Shown: positions 54,227 to 63,574, counted from the first letter of the stretch. The stretch: DNA of 64,000 nucleotides from an uncultured Roseivirga sp. (GCA_947493005.1 CANLOY010000001.1:310001-374000), one strand, 5' to 3'. Made by a program: numbers and translations. The notes: generated from the sequence alone by a model not told the origin.

Positions 54227-55321
54227 TTAGTTTTTAGACTTTGAGATACCTTTTTCTAAAGCTTCTAAGCGCTTTGTCAAACTCTCCAGACTAGATTTCA
54301 GTTTGCTATTTTGCTTGTCAGCTTCGATGATGTAGAGTGTAAGCTCTTCAATCTTCTCTAATAGCTTCTGCTGAATAAAACCAAGATTCTGGCCATTCGT
54401 CTCCACATACTCGGCTTTAGGAATATTCGGAAGATGACCGTTTTGTTTGATGAAAGTTTGTAGCTCATCCAGCGATCTTAATTTATAATCTGATTTAAAC
54501 ACATAGTCAGGAAACGAACCAGGGTCGGTTGAAACCTCAACACTCTTTGCATCTATGTTGTTAAGCACTACCAAATCATTACTGACTTGAGCATTACCTT
54601 CAACCTGAAGTTTAGAAGATGGGGTGTTAGTTCCAATACCTACATTACCATTATGATTTATCATCATCAAATCCTGACGCCCAGAAGCATCGACATTTCT
54701 AAAAATTATTCCTTGAGAATAAGATGAACCTAAGGCTAAGACACCATTGGTGTAAATCTCATTCCCATCCATAATCATATCTACTGTACCATCACCTAAT
54801 CTCAAATAAGCTTTGCTCGGCAAAAACTTGGCACCTATGGTTCCAGTGTGTTTGATATCCAACTTAGCTACTGGAGCAGCAGTTCCCATTCCAATGTTGT
54901 TACCTTGTATAGTAAAACCATCAGCAGGAGCTCCTCCTGTTCCAATCCAGAAGAAGTCATTGTTATAACCTAGACTCGCTCCACCCTGATTGTTCTTTAT
55001 ATCAATCCAGCTATAAGCATTTGTCGAAACGAAACTACCCAATAGGTTTGAATCTGTTAACTTAAAATTTCCTCCAGCAAACAGAAAATCTCCTCCTCCT
55101 TCTTTTGTAAACTTGAAGTTATTTCCAGCATCCAGTCCCATCCAGAATTTACGGGTACCAGATCTTTTGAATTGGATATACTGCCAGGAGTTATCAGTGT
55201 TATTAAATGTTAATGGGTAGTCTGTATTTGTAGTAACTGTAAGTGGAACAGTATAATTCTGTGCAAAAGCAGCAAGGTTAATACTGAATAAAATTGTGCA
55301 GATCAGATATTTGGTTTTCAT
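54227..55321 (-). CDS. Secreted tail-fibre-like protein with VGIGT motifs and coiled-coil end
   Basis: This 364-aa protein has a signal peptide ending at INLAAFAQ. Beta-rich tail-fibre-like repeats include the marks NIGMGTAAPVAKLDIK and NVGIGTNTPSSKLQVEG, and the C-terminus has the common LRSLDELQTFIKQNGHLPNIP motif followed by a coiled coil (KIEELTLYIIEADKQNSKLK and on to the end). Such proteins often accompany Rhs genes in Bacteroidota and phage tail fibres elsewhere. It is the first gene of the Rhs operon, 6 bp before the next, and may be the surface adhesin of the complex. Confidence 0.85.
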   Translation of the reverse strand: MKTKYLICTILFSINLAAFAQNYTVPLTVTTNTDYPLTFNNTDNSWQYIQFKRSGTRKFWMGLDAGNNFKFTKEGGGDFLFAGGNFKLTDSNLLGSFVSTNAYSWIDIKNNQGGASLGYNNDFFWIGTGGAPADGFTIQGNNIGMGTAAPVAKLDIKHTGTIGAKFLPSKAYLRLGDGTVDMIMDGNEIYTNGVLALGSSYSQGIIFRNVDASGRQDLMMINHNGNVGIGTNTPSSKLQVEGNAQVSNDLVVLNNIDAKSVEVSTDPGSFPDYVFKSDYKLRSLDELQTFIKQNGHLPNIPKAEYVETNGQNLGFIQQKLLEKIEELTLYIIEADKQNSKLKSSLESLTKRLEALEKGISKSKN

Positions 55322-55566
55322 CTTTTTGTTTTTTGGTTAAGAATCTATTGATCAATGTAGATGCTCACCTCAAAACAAAAGTTTTGATTTTTCTTGCTAG
55401 ATATCACCCAAGTGAAAAATCCCTCAATATTCAAAAAGGTGCTTTAGCTAAGTGCAGGTAGTTTCAGGTAAGCAACAAGCTTGATTGCCTTAAATATAGG
55501 ACTAAAGAAGTATAATCTAAAGTTTTTTAATGATCAATAATCAAAATAATTATAATTTCAATTCAT

Positions 55567-56436
55567 TTAATCAATTGTCATTTTGCTAGCATACTTTTTT
55601 GGAGTTGTTCCTGTAATCTCTTTAAATTTTCGATTGAAGTTTGAAAGGTTGCTAAACCCTACTTCGTAGCATATATCCGAAATAGATCGATCTTGTTCTT
55701 TTAAGAGTTTACAAGCTCTCCCCACCCTAAATTCATTTAGAAAGTCAACATACGTTTTGCGCGTATGCTGTTTAAAATACCTGCAAAATGCAGAAGGGCT
55801 CATGTTGGCCACATTAGCCACTTCATCAAGTTTAATAGGCCGATGATATTCCTCTAAGGTAAACCTGAAAATATTATCCAATCGCTTTCCTTGATCGTCA
55901 CTGATAGACTTAAAATTCAATTGACTAGTGAGGTAATCAAATTCAACAGAACTGGAAAGTGAATTTAAAATCTGTAATAGCAAAATAACCCTTTTCAAAC
56001 CCTCCACCTCGAACACTTCTTTTATCATCGGTGCCAAAACATGAGAACTCTCCTTATTCAGCTTCATACCTCGCTTGGCTGTTTGAATAAACTGACTAAG
56101 CTTTTCTGCCTCTGGTAAACTTAAAAAACCATCACCAAAAGTATGTTCATCGAAAAACAAGCTAAATGCCCTAGCACGTAAAACACGATCAGTTTGATAA
56201 TAATCATTATCATTCCGAAAAACATGAGGCATATTAGGGCCAAGTATGAAGATATCTCCCGGAGCAAATGCACCTAGATAATCTCCATAAATGAAGTTCC
56301 CAGTACTCTCGATGATAAGTGTAATCTGTATCTCCGGATGCTGATGGAGCTTATCATAAAAGTAGGGCTCATCATCAATTTCAATGTGAAATGAATCCTG
56401 ATCAGTCTTCGGTATTTTAAATGGAAGCGCCTTCAC
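55567..56436 (-). CDS. AraC family regulator with cupin sensor, probable regulator of hydroxyproline genes
   Basis: This 289-aa cytoplasmic regulator starts at a GTG (56436). The N-terminal cupin (about residues 15-100, HQHPEIQITLIIESTGNFIYGDY and PGDIFILGPNMPHVF) should bind the small-molecule signal. The C-terminal AraC domain (about 185-289) has the two helix-turn-helix motifs DEVANVANMSPSAFCRYFK and SISDICYEVGFSNLSNFNRKF. It is divergent from the hydroxyproline operon (183 bp apart), which suggests it senses hydroxyproline or a product and switches that operon. Direct evidence is lacking. Confidence 0.92.
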   Translation of the reverse strand: MKALPFKIPKTDQDSFHIEIDDEPYFYDKLHQHPEIQITLIIESTGNFIYGDYLGAFAPGDIFILGPNMPHVFRNDNDYYQTDRVLRARAFSLFFDEHTFGDGFLSLPEAEKLSQFIQTAKRGMKLNKESSHVLAPMIKEVFEVEGLKRVILLLQILNSLSSSVEFDYLTSQLNFKSISDDQGKRLDNIFRFTLEEYHRPIKLDEVANVANMSPSAFCRYFKQHTRKTYVDFLNEFRVGRACKLLKEQDRSISDICYEVGFSNLSNFNRKFKEITGTTPKKYASKMTID

Positions 56437-56538
56437 TGATATAATTTAATCATATCAAACATACATAACATATTAAACATGTTAAAATAATATCGGTTTT
56501 AGCGAAAATAAAGAATGATTTATAAGCTTATCTCCCAT

Positions 56539-56546
56539 TACATTTG
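56539..56546 (+). promoter_or_regulatory. Candidate -7 box (TACATTTG) for the hydroxyproline operon
   Basis: TACATTTG matches TAnnTTTG exactly, 73 bp before the first gene. Upstream at about 56470-56490, AT-rich half-sites around AACATGTT could be the AraC-type regulator's binding region. Confidence 0.5.
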
Positions 56547-56618
56547 TATCATAATTCGTTCTTGCCCAAATCAAAATTTAAAATCTGGGCGTTTCAAAAA
56601 ACCATTAAAGAATAAAAA

Positions 56619-57533
56619 ATGAAAGTAGCTTGGGAAGGAGTTTATCCGGCAGTCACCACCAAATTCACAGCAGATGATCAGCTTGATCTTCAGATGTTTG
56701 AAACCAATATTCAAGCGCAGCTGTCAGCTGGAGTAGATGGAATTATTTTGGGTGGGACACTGGGTGAAGCCAGTTCTCTTATGGAAGATGAAAAGGATGT
56801 CTTAGTTAAGACCACAGCTGAAATCTGTGATGGTAAAGTCCCTGTAGTAATGAATATTGCTGAGCAAACTACCAAAGCAGCCATCACCGCAGCAGAGAAA
56901 GCTCAAAAAAATGGAGCAAGTGGTCTAATGATGCTACCTCCCATGCGTTATAAAGCTGATGATCGTGAAACAGTGGCTTACTATAAGGCGGTAGCTAACT
57001 CTACCGACTTACCCATTATGGTTTACAACAACCCTGTTGACTATAAAATTGAAGTTACTCTTGATATGTTCGAAGAACTAATTGAGTGTGACAACATTCA
57101 AGCAGTAAAGGAGTCTACTCGCGACATCTCAAATATTACTCGTATGATCAACCGTTTTGGCGATAGAATCAAAATCCTTTCCGGTGTTGATACCCTAGCT
57201 CTAGAAAGCCTCTTTATGGGTGCTGGCGGCTGGGTTGCTGGCTTGGTTTGTGCCTTCCCTAGAGAAACGGTAGCAATTTACAAGTTGCACAAAGCAGGCA
57301 GGTACCAGGAAGCTTTAGAGATTTATCGTTGGTTCTTGCCATTACTTGAATTGGATATTAACGCTAAGCTTGTTCAAAATATCAAATTAGCCGAAGTTGC
57401 GACAGGTATAGGTACTGAAAATGTTCGTGCTCCTCGTCTACCTCTTTCAGGGGATGAAAGAAGTCACGTATTGAACATTATTGAAAACGGTTTGAAGACC
57501 AGACCAGAACTACCTGACTACTTAAACCTCTAA
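56619..57533 (+). CDS. DapA-family lyase, probable 1-pyrroline-4-hydroxy-2-carboxylate deaminase
   Basis: This 304-aa DHDPS/NAL superfamily TIM barrel has GGTLGEASSL near residues 45-54, YNNPVDYK (Tyr136) and the Schiff-base Lys164 in QAVKESTRDI. In this setting it most likely converts 1-pyrroline-4-hydroxy-2-carboxylate, made by oxidation of D-hydroxyproline, to alpha-ketoglutarate semialdehyde and ammonia. The following gene encodes a dehydrogenase that would take up that product. The family alone would also allow DapA or sialate lyase, but the cluster argues against both. Confidence 0.85.
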   Translation: MKVAWEGVYPAVTTKFTADDQLDLQMFETNIQAQLSAGVDGIILGGTLGEASSLMEDEKDVLVKTTAEICDGKVPVVMNIAEQTTKAAITAAEKAQKNGASGLMMLPPMRYKADDRETVAYYKAVANSTDLPIMVYNNPVDYKIEVTLDMFEELIECDNIQAVKESTRDISNITRMINRFGDRIKILSGVDTLALESLFMGAGGWVAGLVCAFPRETVAIYKLHKAGRYQEALEIYRWFLPLLELDINAKLVQNIKLAEVATGIGTENVRAPRLPLSGDERSHVLNIIENGLKTRPELPDYLNL

Positions 57534-57536
57534 TAT

Positions 57537-59117
57537 ATGATTACCGGAAAAAACTATATTGGTAACCAAGCTACCGCACAAGGCAGTAAAATATTAAAAG
57601 CTTATAACCCTACTGACAATTCTGTCTTTGCAGAGGACTTCCCAGAAGCAACAGGGGCTGAAATTGATACTGCAGCGCAAAAAGCAGCATCAGCTTTCGA
57701 AGACTATAAAAGCATTAGTTATGAAAAAAGGGCTCAATTCCTTGAAGCCATAGCAGATGAAATAATGGCACTAGGAGATTCTTTACTGGAAAGAGCCAGT
57801 GGAGAGTCAGGCCTACCTGTTGGAAGGTTTCAGGGAGAAAGAGGTAGAACCTGTAATCAATTGAAAATGTTTGCCAATGTGCTTCGTGATGGTTCCTGGT
57901 TAGAAGTAAACATTGACACAGCAATACCCGACAGGACTCCAATACCCAAAGTTGATCTAAGAAAGATGCAGGTGCCAATTGGACCTGTTGCAGTTTTTGG
58001 AGCGAGTAACTTCCCTCTGGCCTTTTCTACTGCCGGAGGAGATACTGCATCTGCACTTGCTGCCGGAAACCCAGTTATTGTTAAAGGACATGAAGCACAC
58101 CTGGGTACCAATGACATGGTAACTCAGGCGGTACTGCGTGCGGCAGAAAAAACCAATATGCCAGATGGCGTTTTTTCAATGGTTAATGGCGGCATTGCAA
58201 CCGGACAACAATTGGTAAAACACCCTGCAATAAAAGCTGTAGGTTTTACAGGCTCGATAAAAGGGGGTAGAGCTATTTTCGATTTAGCAAACCAAAGACC
58301 AGAACCTATTCCGGTTTATGCCGAAATGGGAAGCACGAACCCGGGCTTCTTATTACCTGGAAAATTAAGTTCAGATCCTGAGGGGTTAGGAAAAACATTT
58401 GCTAATTCAATAGCCCTAGGCGTTGGGCAGTTTTGTACAAGTCCAGGTCTATTAGTTGGATTGAAGTCTGATGCATTAGACACTTTCGTAAATACGCTAA
58501 GTACTGAATTAGCCGCTGCTAACCCTGCCACCATGCTCAATGAGAAAATTGCAACCAGTTACTATCAGCACAGAGGGGTGATGATTGAACAAACTGGTGT
58601 TGAAACATTGGGAGATTCCAGTGATCCTGGTGAAAACAAAGGAAAACCGCTTACAGCAAAAGTCAGTGGTCAGGCATTCATATCAAACCCTAAGCTTCAC
58701 GAAGAAGTATTTGGTCCATTTACCATTGTAGTTGAATGTGAGGATGTATCGGAAATGGAGTCTATAGCACGAGGTCTTCAAGGACAATTAACAGGAACTC
58801 TCGTGGCAAGTGAAGCAGACATTACTTCGCACACTGGAGTAGTAAATGCGCTTAGCAATAGAGTTGGGCGTTTGTTATTCAATGGAGTGCCAACTGGAGT
58901 AGAGGTTTGTCATTCAATGCAGCATGGAGGACCTTATCCGGCATCGACAGATCAAAGAACCACTTCTGTAGGCACAGCAGCAATTTCAAGATTTGCAAGA
59001 CCCATTTCATATCAAAACTGGCCAGATGAGTTACTCCCTGATCCTTTAAAAAATGGTAACCCAATGAATATCTGGAGAGTTGTCAACGGAGCAATAACAA
59101 AGGCTCAGATTTCATGA
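57537..59117 (+). CDS. Alpha-ketoglutarate semialdehyde dehydrogenase (NADP+ aldehyde dehydrogenase)
   Basis: This 526-aa aldehyde dehydrogenase of the NADP-preferring, large-insert class has PIGPVAVFGASNFPLAFSTAGGDTASALAAG in the NAD(P)-binding core near residues 145-175 (cited in part), AVGFTGSIKGG near 230, the catalytic Glu in YAEMGSTNPGFLLPG near 263 and the Cys in GVGQFCTSPGLL near 301. It oxidises alpha-ketoglutarate semialdehyde to alpha-ketoglutarate, the last step of hydroxyproline breakdown. It is three bases from the previous gene and overlaps the next by four. Confidence 0.9.
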   Translation: MITGKNYIGNQATAQGSKILKAYNPTDNSVFAEDFPEATGAEIDTAAQKAASAFEDYKSISYEKRAQFLEAIADEIMALGDSLLERASGESGLPVGRFQGERGRTCNQLKMFANVLRDGSWLEVNIDTAIPDRTPIPKVDLRKMQVPIGPVAVFGASNFPLAFSTAGGDTASALAAGNPVIVKGHEAHLGTNDMVTQAVLRAAEKTNMPDGVFSMVNGGIATGQQLVKHPAIKAVGFTGSIKGGRAIFDLANQRPEPIPVYAEMGSTNPGFLLPGKLSSDPEGLGKTFANSIALGVGQFCTSPGLLVGLKSDALDTFVNTLSTELAAANPATMLNEKIATSYYQHRGVMIEQTGVETLGDSSDPGENKGKPLTAKVSGQAFISNPKLHEEVFGPFTIVVECEDVSEMESIARGLQGQLTGTLVASEADITSHTGVVNALSNRVGRLLFNGVPTGVEVCHSMQHGGPYPASTDQRTTSVGTAAISRFARPISYQNWPDELLPDPLKNGNPMNIWRVVNGAITKAQIS

Positions 59118-60058
59118 GATTTATTTCAGGAGCAGAAATAGAATCCGTCTTTGAGTACGAGGTATTCATTCCCCGACTAAAAGAAGCATTCTGTAGCAAT
59201 TATATAGTTCCTGAAAGACATCACCACGAGTTTGACAATGGAGTAGGCGAAGACACGTCTACTCTATTGCTTATGCCAGCTTGGAGTAACGGAGAACATC
59301 TTGGCGTTAAAATGGTTACCGTTTCACCCTACAATGGAGAATCTCGCCTGCCTGCCATTCAGGGAATTTATACTTTAATGGATGCTAGCAATGGGGTGAT
59401 AGAAGTGCAAATGGATGCCAAAGTCCTAACGACTAAGAGAACTGCTGCAACTTCAGCATTGGCCTCATGTTTTCTTTCCAGAGAAAAATCGAGCACTCTT
59501 TTCATGGTAGGAACAGGGGCTCTTGCACCTGAATTAATAAAAGCGCATTCTACAGTAAGATCCATTAATAAGGTTTTGATCTGGGGGCGTAATAAAGAAC
59601 ATGCAGAAAGGCTAAAATCAAGAATACAAAAACCCGGAATCGAAGTAGAAATAGTTCTTTCTCTCGAAGAAGGTACTAAAAAAGCGGATATCATATCGGT
59701 GGCTACCCTAAGTAAAGAAGCCTTGGTTTTAGGTAAATGGCTTCAACCAGGCCAACATCTGGATTTAGTTGGAGCTTACAAACCAGATATGAGAGAAACC
59801 GATGATGATGCGCTAAAAAAAGCTTCTATATACGTAGATCATGATGGAGCCCTTAGGGAATCAGGTGATTTAGCTATTCCTTTGAAAGAAGGAACATTAA
59901 AAATTCAGGACATTAAAAATGACTTAAAAAGTTTATGTACCTCAGGTGAACTGGTAAGGGTATCTGATCGAGAAATTACCTTGTTTAAATCTGTCGGTCA
60001 CGCACTAGAGGATCTGGCAGGCGCCCTTTATTTATTGGATTGCCTAAAAATGCGATAA
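59114..60058 (+). CDS. Ornithine cyclodeaminase/mu-crystallin family, probable delta1-pyrroline-2-carboxylate reductase
   Basis: This 314-aa NAD(P)H-dependent enzyme has MDAKVLTTKRTAATSALAS near residues 97-115, the Rossmann motif LFMVGTGALAPELIKAH near 133-149, and DLVGAYKPDMRE near 217. Beside a trans-3-hydroxyproline dehydratase, its most likely job is to reduce delta1-pyrroline-2-carboxylate to L-proline (LhpI type) and not to act as ornithine cyclodeaminase. The start overlaps the previous stop (ATGA). A 61-bp gap then follows to the epimerase gene. Confidence 0.88.
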   Translation: MRFISGAEIESVFEYEVFIPRLKEAFCSNYIVPERHHHEFDNGVGEDTSTLLLMPAWSNGEHLGVKMVTVSPYNGESRLPAIQGIYTLMDASNGVIEVQMDAKVLTTKRTAATSALASCFLSREKSSTLFMVGTGALAPELIKAHSTVRSINKVLIWGRNKEHAERLKSRIQKPGIEVEIVLSLEEGTKKADIISVATLSKEALVLGKWLQPGQHLDLVGAYKPDMRETDDDALKKASIYVDHDGALRESGDLAIPLKEGTLKIQDIKNDLKSLCTSGELVRVSDREITLFKSVGHALEDLAGALYLLDCLKMR

Positions 60059-60119
60059 TGAAAAAATGTAAAAAGATGAGCATCATATTAAGTCATTATT
60101 CAACTAAATCAATAATATT

Positions 60120-61124
60120 TTGAGCAGTAAAAGATTCTTTTGTATTGATGCCCATACTTGTGGAAACCCGGTACGTTTGGTAGCCGGTGGTGGGCCTTTG
60201 TTAGAAGGAAACAACATGAGTGAAAAGAGACAGCATTTTCTTTCAGAGTTTGACTGGATTAGAAAAGGGCTCATGTTCGAACCTCGTGGGCACGACATGA
60301 TGTCTGGCAGTATTCTTTACCCTCCTCAAAATGACGCCAACGATATAGGCGTATTGTTTATCGAAACCAGTGGATGTCTGCCAATGTGCGGTCATGGTAC
60401 TATTGGCACAGTTACCATTATGCTTGAAGAAGGGCTTGTTATACCAAAAACATCTGGTAAACTAAGACTGGAAACACCAGCTGGTTTGGTATTGATTGAT
60501 TACAAGCAAGAAGGAAAGAAAATTAAGTCTGTAAAACTCACAAACGTACCGGCTTATCTGGCCGCAGAGAACATTCAAGTCCAGTGCCCGGATTTAGGAA
60601 CGTTAACTGTAGATGTTGCTTATGGAGGAAATTACTATGCGATTATAGACCCTCAAATCAATTATCGCGATATGGCAGATTACACCGCTGGACAACTTAT
60701 TGGATGGAGCAAAATTCTTAGAGATAGAATCAATGAACATCATACTTTTAAGCACCCGGAAAATGATACTATTGGTGGCCTGAGTCATATACTATGGACA
60801 GGAGCTCCAACTCAGGAAAATTCAACCGCTAGAAATGCCGTTTTCTATGGTGATAAAGCGATAGATCGTTCACCTTGCGGTACAGGTACATCAGCGAGAA
60901 TGGCTCAGTGGGCAGCAAAAGGAAAACTAAAAAAAGGAGATCAGTTCGTCCATGAGAGTATTATCGGCAGTCAATTTACCGGAAAGGTAGAGGACTCTGT
61001 AAAACTAGGTGACTTTGATGCCATTATTCCTAGTATTGAAGGGTGGGCAAAAATCACTGGATACAATACCATTTTAATCGATGAAGAAGACGATCCATAT
61101 GCACATGGATTTCAGGTAATTTAA
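60120..61124 (+). CDS. 4-hydroxyproline 2-epimerase (proline racemase family)
   Basis: This 334-aa enzyme inverts the alpha carbon of trans-4-hydroxy-L-proline to give cis-4-hydroxy-D-proline. Both catalytic cysteines are present: Cys90 in PMCGHGTIG and Cys253 in DRSPCGTGTSAR, as required for two-base epimerisation. The opening FCIDAHTCGNPVRLVAGGGP segment is typical. The start is a TTG at 60120; no in-frame ATG exists before residue 33, so the TTG is needed for the N-terminal motif. It stands four bases before the FAD-enzyme gene. Confidence 0.93.
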   Translation: MSSKRFFCIDAHTCGNPVRLVAGGGPLLEGNNMSEKRQHFLSEFDWIRKGLMFEPRGHDMMSGSILYPPQNDANDIGVLFIETSGCLPMCGHGTIGTVTIMLEEGLVIPKTSGKLRLETPAGLVLIDYKQEGKKIKSVKLTNVPAYLAAENIQVQCPDLGTLTVDVAYGGNYYAIIDPQINYRDMADYTAGQLIGWSKILRDRINEHHTFKHPENDTIGGLSHILWTGAPTQENSTARNAVFYGDKAIDRSPCGTGTSARMAQWAAKGKLKKGDQFVHESIIGSQFTGKVEDSVKLGDFDAIIPSIEGWAKITGYNTILIDEEDDPYAHGFQVI

Positions 61125-61127
61125 GTT

Positions 61128-62378
61128 ATGGATAAAAAAGTTGTTATTGTTGGTGCAGGCATTGTTGGTTTAAGTACTGCTTATTATCTCAGTAAGTCAG
61201 GAGTTAATGTTACCATTATTGATAGCACTGATGGTAAAGACAACTGTTCCTATGGTAATGCCGGCTATGTTTCCCCTAGTCATTTTGTGCCACTGGCATC
61301 TCCCGGTATCATTAGTCAGGGCTTAAAGTGGATGCTCAACAGCAAAAGCCCTTTTTACATTAAACCGAAGGTGAACAAAGACCTTATGAAATGGGGTTGG
61401 TTATTTAAAAAAGCGGCAACAGATAAACGTGTCAAAGCAGCAATCCCTGTGCTTCACGACCTGACAATTCAGAGTAAACAACTCTACGAACAAATTCTGG
61501 AAGACGAGTCTTTTGATGTGGGGTATCAAGATGCTGGTTTGTTGATGGTTTGTCAGACAAAAGAAGCATTAAAACATGAGGTTGAGTTAGTAGATGTTGC
61601 CAATCAGTATGGGTTAGGGGCTCAAAAACTCTCAAGAGAAGAAACAGAAAAACTTGACCCTAATGTTCAATACAATATGGCAGGGTCTGTTTATTTCGAC
61701 TGTGATAGCTGGATGACACCCAATGCTTTTATGAAACAGTTTAAGTCTCTTTTACTCAATATGGGAGTAAAAATGAACTTCAATACTGAACTTCAGGACA
61801 TCCGTACCAACGGAAACCGCATCAAAGAATTCGTAACTGATAAAGGCAGTTATCAGGCCGATGAGTTTATCATTGCAGCAGGATCCTGGTCTCCGCTGCT
61901 AATGAAACACCTCAAAATAGATATCCCTTTACAGCCTGGAAAAGGATACAGTTTTACTCTTCAAGACTCTCCTGTTATGCCGAAACTGGCTTCTATTTTA
62001 GTAGAAGCCAGAGTAGCCACAACCCCAATGCTTCAAGGTTTTAGAATTGCAGGAACAATGGAAATATCTGGAGTTAATCATCAGGTTAATCCATCAAGAG
62101 TTCAAGGAATCATAGATTCTGTTAAGAAAGCTATCCCTGATTTTGAAGGCTATAATTTTGAAAATATAAAACCCTGGGCTGGTTTGCGCCCTTGTACACC
62201 TGATGGACTTCCATATATTGGAAGAACAAAAGCCATAAGTAATCTACTTGTAGGTACAGGCCATGCAATGTTAGGTTGGACCATGGGGCCAATAACTGGA
62301 AAGCTCCTCACAGAAGAGGTTATTGGACAAACTCCTTCTATTCAATCAAGCTTATTAAACGTTGAAAGGTACAATTGA
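61128..62378 (+). CDS. FAD-dependent D-amino-acid dehydrogenase, probable D-hydroxyproline dehydrogenase
   Basis: This 416-aa DAO/DadA-family enzyme has the FAD motif VIVGAGIVGLSTAYYLSKSG near residues 5-24, NAGYVSPSHFVPLASPG near 44-60, and the C-terminal WAGLRPCTPDGLPYIGR near 350-367 with GTGHAMLGWTMGP near 378. It would oxidise cis-4-hydroxy-D-proline to 1-pyrroline-4-hydroxy-2-carboxylate, linking the epimerase and the DapA-like deaminase. Its stop overlaps the TTG start of the next gene by four bases. Confidence 0.92.
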   Translation: MDKKVVIVGAGIVGLSTAYYLSKSGVNVTIIDSTDGKDNCSYGNAGYVSPSHFVPLASPGIISQGLKWMLNSKSPFYIKPKVNKDLMKWGWLFKKAATDKRVKAAIPVLHDLTIQSKQLYEQILEDESFDVGYQDAGLLMVCQTKEALKHEVELVDVANQYGLGAQKLSREETEKLDPNVQYNMAGSVYFDCDSWMTPNAFMKQFKSLLLNMGVKMNFNTELQDIRTNGNRIKEFVTDKGSYQADEFIIAAGSWSPLLMKHLKIDIPLQPGKGYSFTLQDSPVMPKLASILVEARVATTPMLQGFRIAGTMEISGVNHQVNPSRVQGIIDSVKKAIPDFEGYNFENIKPWAGLRPCTPDGLPYIGRTKAISNLLVGTGHAMLGWTMGPITGKLLTEEVIGQTPSIQSSLLNVERYN

Positions 62379-63430
62379 AAAATACATACCAAAATATTCT
62401 AAGTAATCATGATTTCAGGAAGCCAGATGATTGGTTAAGAATCAAAACTATTGACATGCATACGGGGGGTGAACCTCTCAGGGTAATTGTTGATGGGTTA
62501 CCAGAGTTGAAAGGAAACTCTGTATTAGAATATCGAAGGTTCATGAAGTCAAACTATGACCATCTAAGAACCTCTCTAATGTTTGAACCAAGGGGGCATG
62601 CCGATATGTATGGCTGTGTTCTACTTCCTCCAAACCATCCATCAGCTGACTTTGGCATCCTTTTCCTTCATAATGAAGGGTATAGTACAATGTGCGGTCA
62701 TGCTATTATTGCTATTACCAAACTAGCCGTAGAGATGGGGTGGGTAAAAAAAGAGTCCCCGACAACTAAACTTGAAATAGACGCTCCATGCGGCCGTATA
62801 ACTTCATTTGCCAGAATTGAAGAGGGAAAAGTACAAAGTGTATACTTCCACTGTGTCCCCTCTTTTGTTGTAGCACTTGATCAAGATGTAAATGTTGAAG
62901 GCCTTGGAAAGGTCAAATATGATTTGGCCTATGGAGGTGCTTTTTATGCATATGTCGATGCAGATAAGCTAGGGATTTCACTGCGGGAAGATAACTATAC
63001 TCAGCTAATCAAAACTGGAATGGATATCAAAAGAGCTGTGGTGAAGTCTTCAAGTTTAGTCAATCATCCTTTTGAAAAAGACTTGAGTTTTCTATACGGA
63101 ACTATCTTCACTAGTCAGAAAACATATAATGGAGCGGATAGTCGGAATGTATGCATTTTTGCAGAGGGTGAAGTTGATCGATCACCAACTGGATCTGGAG
63201 TAGCTGGTAGAATGGCCATTCATCACAAAAAAGGAGAACTCAAACCTGATGGAATGACAATTGAAAGTATCATAGGCACTAAATTCAAAGGCTCTGTTCA
63301 TGACACCCTTTCTTATGGACCCTATGAAGCTGTTATTCCAAAAGTAGAAGGAACAGCTTACGTTACGGGTCAAAACGAATGGTTAATCGATCCAGAAGAT
63401 CCGCTTAAAAATGGCTTCATTCTTAGATAG
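62375..63430 (+). CDS. Trans-3-hydroxy-L-proline dehydratase (proline racemase family)
   Basis: This 351-aa paralogue of the upstream epimerase keeps the first catalytic Cys (Cys107 in TMCGHAIIA), but the second is replaced by Thr272 (DRSPTGSGVAGR). That Cys/Thr pair is the known mark of trans-3-hydroxy-L-proline dehydratase, which makes delta1-pyrroline-2-carboxylate. MHTGGEPLRVIVDG near 28-41 and YGGAFYAYVDA near 187 are family motifs. It starts at a TTG inside the previous stop (TTGA). With the reductase at 59114 it would turn 3-hydroxyproline into proline. Confidence 0.93.
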   Translation: MKNTYQNILSNHDFRKPDDWLRIKTIDMHTGGEPLRVIVDGLPELKGNSVLEYRRFMKSNYDHLRTSLMFEPRGHADMYGCVLLPPNHPSADFGILFLHNEGYSTMCGHAIIAITKLAVEMGWVKKESPTTKLEIDAPCGRITSFARIEEGKVQSVYFHCVPSFVVALDQDVNVEGLGKVKYDLAYGGAFYAYVDADKLGISLREDNYTQLIKTGMDIKRAVVKSSSLVNHPFEKDLSFLYGTIFTSQKTYNGADSRNVCIFAEGEVDRSPTGSGVAGRMAIHHKKGELKPDGMTIESIIGTKFKGSVHDTLSYGPYEAVIPKVEGTAYVTGQNEWLIDPEDPLKNGFILR

Positions 63431-63574
63431 CAGTTTATACATATAAAATTTAGTGTCATAAAAGCGCTTTTTTGAGCCTAAAATCCTAGCATTACTTGCA
63501 TTAGTAAAATTGCTGAGCCAAATTAGGGACGCTTAGGCTGACTTGACCGACTAAATTTTGACTGACTACCATTA

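Noticed and set aside
59114-60058. Ornithine cyclodeaminase
   Set aside because: The cluster of hydroxyproline genes makes an imine reductase role far more likely.
63468-63479. AAAAGCGCTTTT palindrome as a terminator after the dehydratase gene
   Set aside because: There is no loop between the arms, so a stable hairpin cannot form as written.
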